Source: CAWJHE01 sp964614855
Lineage (GTDB): Bacteria; Chloroflexota; Anaerolineae; Anaerolineales; UBA4823
Assembly (NCBI GenBank): GCA_964614855.1
Contig: CAZTMX010000113.1
Location: 1 to 9,117 of the forward strand
Length of the DNA: 9,117 bases
Direction: 5' to 3'
Positions 5,779 through 9,117 of the stretch are shown here, piece after piece. Numbering within the stretch: position 1 is the stretch's first letter; each line of letters starts with the position of its first letter. The notes below the pieces were generated by a model, which saw nothing but the letters and a program-made list of their open reading frames with translations, was not told the origin of the DNA and did no database searches. The translations under genes were made by a program, and so were the position numbers.

Positions 5779-8700
5779 TCAATACTCTCGCTGTGCTTTG
5801 ACAATGAGGAAGATGCGCTCAACTTCCTCTTCATCCTGCAGGAGGATATAAAGCGCATGCTTGATCACCCGTTCGCGCGGCTCAAAGCCGCGCCAATCAT
5901 CCGGGCGCTTCTCTATCACGGTTTCGTGGATTTTTAAAGCCAGGTCAAGGGATGGGTCGACAGTATATCCCCCCTGAAGCTCGGCGACGCCGGCGGGTTT
6001 GGTTTTGAGGTTATTGTAGAGGGCGCGCTTCCCGGGGGTATCCAGGGGTTCGGGAGTATCGTCTGCTTTGCCGGCATCTACCTGTTTTGCAAGCTCAGCG
6101 ATGCGTTTCAAGTATTCTTCGTACTCAATGGCTTTGGCTTTGCGCGCGGCGACGATCTCGGCCAGCAAAGCGGACATTTTCTCGTAGTAAGCTGGATCGG
6201 TGAGGTGCTCTTTGATGATCTTGTGGCGCACATTGTTTTCAATTGTCTCAGCGATGGCATTCTTGTCGCCTTTTAAACCGGCAAGCTGGGTGGCGATGGC
6301 CTCGGCGATGCCAGTCTTGACAATCAGATCCATCAGTGGGATATCATCGAAGGGTGAAATCTTTCGGGGATCATCCGCCTGGATATAGGTATCGATGAGG
6401 TGGCGCATGTCTGCTTCGTAGGTCTTTAGATCGAGGCTTTCCCCACTGGCGTTGCGGATGATGGCTCGCAACCCAAGGTAATGATCCAGTTGATGTTTGA
6501 TGGCGACGGTGTCGTGTTGGGTATATCCCGCGGCTTCCAATTCATCGGCAATATTGGCAAAAGAGCGTACCAGGGAGGCAGTAGCTTTGTAGAGCGCAAC
6601 CCGCAGATGTTCCTTCTCTTGCAGGTCGGTGGGGATTTCCGTGTTGCCACAGAAATAATGGATATGCTCTAATTCATTCCTGGGCGGCTCAACCGGCTCG
6701 CAGATCAGCGACAGGGTTTCCAACGCATTTTCGAGCTGCTCCTTGCCTTTCTTGAGGCGATCCTGGATGAGGACCGCGGGATCGGAGCCAGGAGCGCTGT
6801 GATCCAACTCCGAGGTATAAACAGCAATGGCATTTTCGACCTTTTTGAACAGGTCTTTGTAATCCACGATATAGCCAAAGATCTTGCCATCTCCATCCAG
6901 GCGGTTGGTGCGGCAGATCGCCTGGAACAAGCCGTGATCTTGCATGGACTTGTCGATGTAAAAGTAGGTACAGTGTGGAGCATCAAAACCCGTCAAGAGC
7001 TTGTCCACCACGATCAGCAGACTCATGTTGGCCGGCTGCTTGATGAAAAGGTTCTTGACGGTGTCTTCATAGGTCTCGGTTTTGCTTTTTCCCGGGTCAG
7101 GTGCGACATCTTTTAGCAGCTCAGTGTAAGTGTTATAGATGAATTCCTTGTCGGTTTCAGTGTTCGCGCCGGTGTCTTCCAGGGTGATATCACGCACTAG
7201 CGGGTTGTAGGAAGTGACCAGTGCACACTTGCCCTTGAAGACCGTCTTTTGAAACAAAGTGTAATACTTACAAGCTTCATAGATGCTGGAAGCGACTAAC
7301 ATGGCGTTGCCGGTATTGTCGGAAAGGCGCGGCTTGACGCTAAAATCGAAGATGATATCACTCACCACGCGATCCATGCGGCTGCGCGAGCTGAGAACCT
7401 TCTGCATGGTGCCCCATTTTTTCTTCAATTCATCCTTCTGCCAGTCGTTGAGACCACGGGTCTTGGCATCAAACCAGGCATCGATTTTGTCTTTTGAGGT
7501 CAAGTTTTGATCGATATCACGCGCCTCGTAAACCAGGTCAAGGATGACTTTATCTGCCACTCCTTCGCTGAACTTATAGGTGTGGATGTAGCGGCCGAAG
7601 ACTTCCAGGCTGGTCTGGGCATCCTTTTTGAGCAAAGGCGTACCGGTGAAGCCGATCAGGACTGCATTGGGCAGGATGGCTTTCATCGCACGGTGTAGCT
7701 TACCGCTTTGGGAACGGTGGCACTCGTCAACAAAAACGAAGAGCTCCCCTATCGCCCGGCTGGGCTGGGTTTGCAATTCTCGGATAAAGGCGTCGAAGTC
7801 TTCGACATCCCGGGCGCCGAATTTATGGACCAGCGAACACAAGAGGCGCGGTGCAGCCAGGCTTAGCTGGCGTGTCAGATCGCGGCCGCTGCTGGTGCGA
7901 TATATCTGCTCACCGGCATCTGTAAAAAACCGCTCGATTTGCTTATCCAGCTCATCGCGATCGGTGATGACGACCACGCGCGCGTGGGGATTGTTTTCGA
8001 GGATCCACTTGGCCAAAAGGATCATGACAATGCTCTTGCCGCTGCCCTGGGTATGCCAGATGATGCCGCCCTGTTTCTGGCGGACATGGTCCTGGGCGGC
8101 TTTGATGGAGAAATACTGGTGAACGCGCGGCAGCTTTTTGATGCCGCCATCGAAGAGCACAAAATCGTGCATCAGTTCAATCAGGCGCGGCTTGCTGCAC
8201 ATTTTCAGTAGATATTTGTCCAGCTTGAAGAGCGTATCGTCCTGCTCATCTTCCTTCCAGGTCAGGAAGTACTTTTCTCGGGTTCCGATGGTGCCGTAGC
8301 GCAGGCCTTCTGAATCGTTGCCAGCGAAGATGAACTGGATTGTGCTGAAGAACCACTGGTTGAATTCAGGTTGCTGATTGGATATGGATTGACAAATGCC
8401 TTCACTGATGGATGCCGAGCTGCGTTTGAGCTCCAACACCGCCACAGCGATGCCATTAATGTAGAGGACGATATCCGGCCGGCGCTCGTGGCCGCCGCGC
8501 AGGGTGACTTCCTCGGCGATGACAAAATCGTTTTTCTCAGGTTCGCTCCAGTTGATCAGGTGGACGGTTTCGGTGACCTTGCCGGCTTCAATCTTCACCG
8601 GAACCCCGTAGCGAAGCAGGTTGTAGACGGCTTTGTTGTTATCGTACAGGCTGCGGGTGTGATTATCGGTTTCGCGATGGAGTTTATCCAGGACGATGTT

Positions 8701-8877
8701 GAACTGTGCTGGTGTGTATCCGCGCTTGAGGAGATAATCTTTGAGAAGAATTTCTTCGATGTTGCTGTTGTGTGCGCGGTCGGTCCAATCACCGAGGTAG
8801 CGGTAGCCGAGGTCGTCGCGAAATAAGCGGATAATGCGTTTTTGGGTGATGGTTTCAAGTTTACCGATATCGCTCAT
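5779..8877 (-). CDS. hsdR: Type I restriction endonuclease subunit R (HsdR)
   Basis: This is the full-length, 1032-residue motor and nuclease subunit, close to the size of EcoR124-type HsdR. The N-terminal nuclease domain shows the PD-(D/E)xK motif as RRPDIV (Asp135) and LELKR (Glu149, Lys151). The superfamily 2 translocase follows: Walker A TQGSGKS (Lys281), ITDRDELD (304-311), DECH (384-387), GFTGTP (409-414), VVDKLLTGFDAP (623-634) and QAICRTNR (652-659). A helical C-terminal region (about 740-930), with LKTYEADMRHLIDTYI, resembles the HsdR C-terminal/DUF3387 region that contacts the methylase core. All key residues are present. With HsdS and HsdM it would cut unmodified DNA after ATP-driven translocation. 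Its ATG overlaps the hsdS stop by 4 bases (ATGA), with GGAAGG upstream, indicating translational coupling. Confidence 0.97.
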   Translation of the reverse strand: MSDIGKLETITQKRIIRLFRDDLGYRYLGDWTDRAHNSNIEEILLKDYLLKRGYTPAQFNIVLDKLHRETDNHTRSLYDNNKAVYNLLRYGVPVKIEAGKVTETVHLINWSEPEKNDFVIAEEVTLRGGHERRPDIVLYINGIAVAVLELKRSSASISEGICQSISNQQPEFNQWFFSTIQFIFAGNDSEGLRYGTIGTREKYFLTWKEDEQDDTLFKLDKYLLKMCSKPRLIELMHDFVLFDGGIKKLPRVHQYFSIKAAQDHVRQKQGGIIWHTQGSGKSIVMILLAKWILENNPHARVVVITDRDELDKQIERFFTDAGEQIYRTSSGRDLTRQLSLAAPRLLCSLVHKFGARDVEDFDAFIRELQTQPSRAIGELFVFVDECHRSQSGKLHRAMKAILPNAVLIGFTGTPLLKKDAQTSLEVFGRYIHTYKFSEGVADKVILDLVYEARDIDQNLTSKDKIDAWFDAKTRGLNDWQKDELKKKWGTMQKVLSSRSRMDRVVSDIIFDFSVKPRLSDNTGNAMLVASSIYEACKYYTLFQKTVFKGKCALVTSYNPLVRDITLEDTGANTETDKEFIYNTYTELLKDVAPDPGKSKTETYEDTVKNLFIKQPANMSLLIVVDKLLTGFDAPHCTYFYIDKSMQDHGLFQAICRTNRLDGDGKIFGYIVDYKDLFKKVENAIAVYTSELDHSAPGSDPAVLIQDRLKKGKEQLENALETLSLICEPVEPPRNELEHIHYFCGNTEIPTDLQEKEHLRVALYKATASLVRSFANIADELEAAGYTQHDTVAIKHQLDHYLGLRAIIRNASGESLDLKTYEADMRHLIDTYIQADDPRKISPFDDIPLMDLIVKTGIAEAIATQLAGLKGDKNAIAETIENNVRHKIIKEHLTDPAYYEKMSALLAEIVAARKAKAIEYEEYLKRIAELAKQVDAGKADDTPEPLDTPGKRALYNNLKTKPAGVAELQGGYTVDPSLDLALKIHETVIEKRPDDWRGFEPRERVIKHALYILLQDEEEVERIFLIVKAQREY

Positions 8878-9117
8878 ATTAATCGGATCCTTCCGGTGAG
8901 CAATTCTTGCATCATGCCTTGTTTGAGCAGGCGAGTTTTGGCGAGTTTTAATTCGAGTGCGGAGATTTCGGTGTCCATGTCGGAGAGAATGGCAGCGATG
9001 GCGATTTGTTCGGAGATAGAAGGAATTGGAATCGTCACTCTAGCAATGTTAATCTTACTTATTCCAGTTACTTTAGTTCCAACGGCGAAAAAGCGGAATT
9101 GTCGTTTGACATTTGCC
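8874..9117 (-). CDS. hsdS: Type I restriction specificity subunit HsdS, C-terminal fragment
   Basis: This frame runs off the right edge, so only the last 80 residues are visible. It reads through a target-recognition-domain end (RFFAVGTKVTGISKINIARV, then TIPIPSISEQIAIAAILSDM) into the conserved helical spacer and the closing TRLLKQGMMQELLTGRIRLI, a very typical HsdS C-terminus. HsdS recognises the DNA target and holds two HsdM subunits in the methylase and HsdR complexes. The TGA stop (8874-8876) overlaps the hsdR start as ATGA. The target site cannot be predicted because most of the recognition domains lie outside the window. No internal break is seen in the visible part. Confidence 0.93.
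   Translation of the reverse strand, partial: ANVKRQFRFFAVGTKVTGISKINIARVTIPIPSISEQIAIAAILSDMDTEISALELKLAKTRLLKQGMMQELLTGRIRLI

Noticed and set aside
5774..5782. TTG start adding three residues to the metallopeptidase
   Set aside because: It overlaps the hsdR stop and the only purine-rich site is 2 bases away; ATG 5773 is simpler.
8371..8826. Long plus-strand frame opposite hsdR (151 codons), and a similar one at 7628-8122
   Set aside because: Both lie antisense to well-supported hsdR coding sequence with intact motifs; they are mirror frames created by its codon use.

Overview
The window looks like a piece of a Chloroflexota (Anaerolineae-like) chromosome. The evidence is indirect: a secreted kelch protein ending in the tail FYLPLIIR, a small protein with a GAQPxNTNALxHGFYSR-type N-terminus of a kind I associate with multi-copy families in that phylum, and blocks of very different base composition set side by side. 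No rRNA, tRNA, CRISPR array or recognisable transposase was seen.

Layout. (1) Positions 1-781 are GC-rich and apparently non-coding, with several inverted repeats. The last strong one (648-692) is followed by a T-run and looks like a plus-strand terminator with no gene in front of it. (2) Positions 782-2506 (minus) encode a secreted seven-blade kelch-type beta-propeller with C-terminal Ig-like segments. (3) Positions 2680-3045 (minus) encode a small protein of unknown function with strongly C-biased codons. (4) Positions about 3050-5040 (plus) are an AT-rich island carrying a tight three-gene unit: an SDH/ClpP-fold serine protease-like protein, an unrecognised 105-residue protein, and a MazF/PemK ribonuclease toxin. 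(5) Positions 5048-9117 (minus) are the 3' part of a type I restriction-modification operon: the end of hsdS, all of hsdR, and a YgjP-like (DUF45) zinc metallopeptidase. The methylase gene hsdM is not in the window and presumably lies past the right edge.

How the parts fit. The right half reads as a small defence island. HsdS and HsdR would form the specificity and DNA-cleavage arms of a type I enzyme, with the metallopeptidase in the usual accessory position after hsdR. Facing it head-on, with a 27 bp gap, is the protease-orphan-MazF unit. It has the architecture of a toxin-antitoxin module, with the orphan as candidate antitoxin and the protease as a possible dedicated antitoxin- or effector-processing enzyme. 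That reading is inference, and it is the most interesting candidate for an undescribed system in the window.
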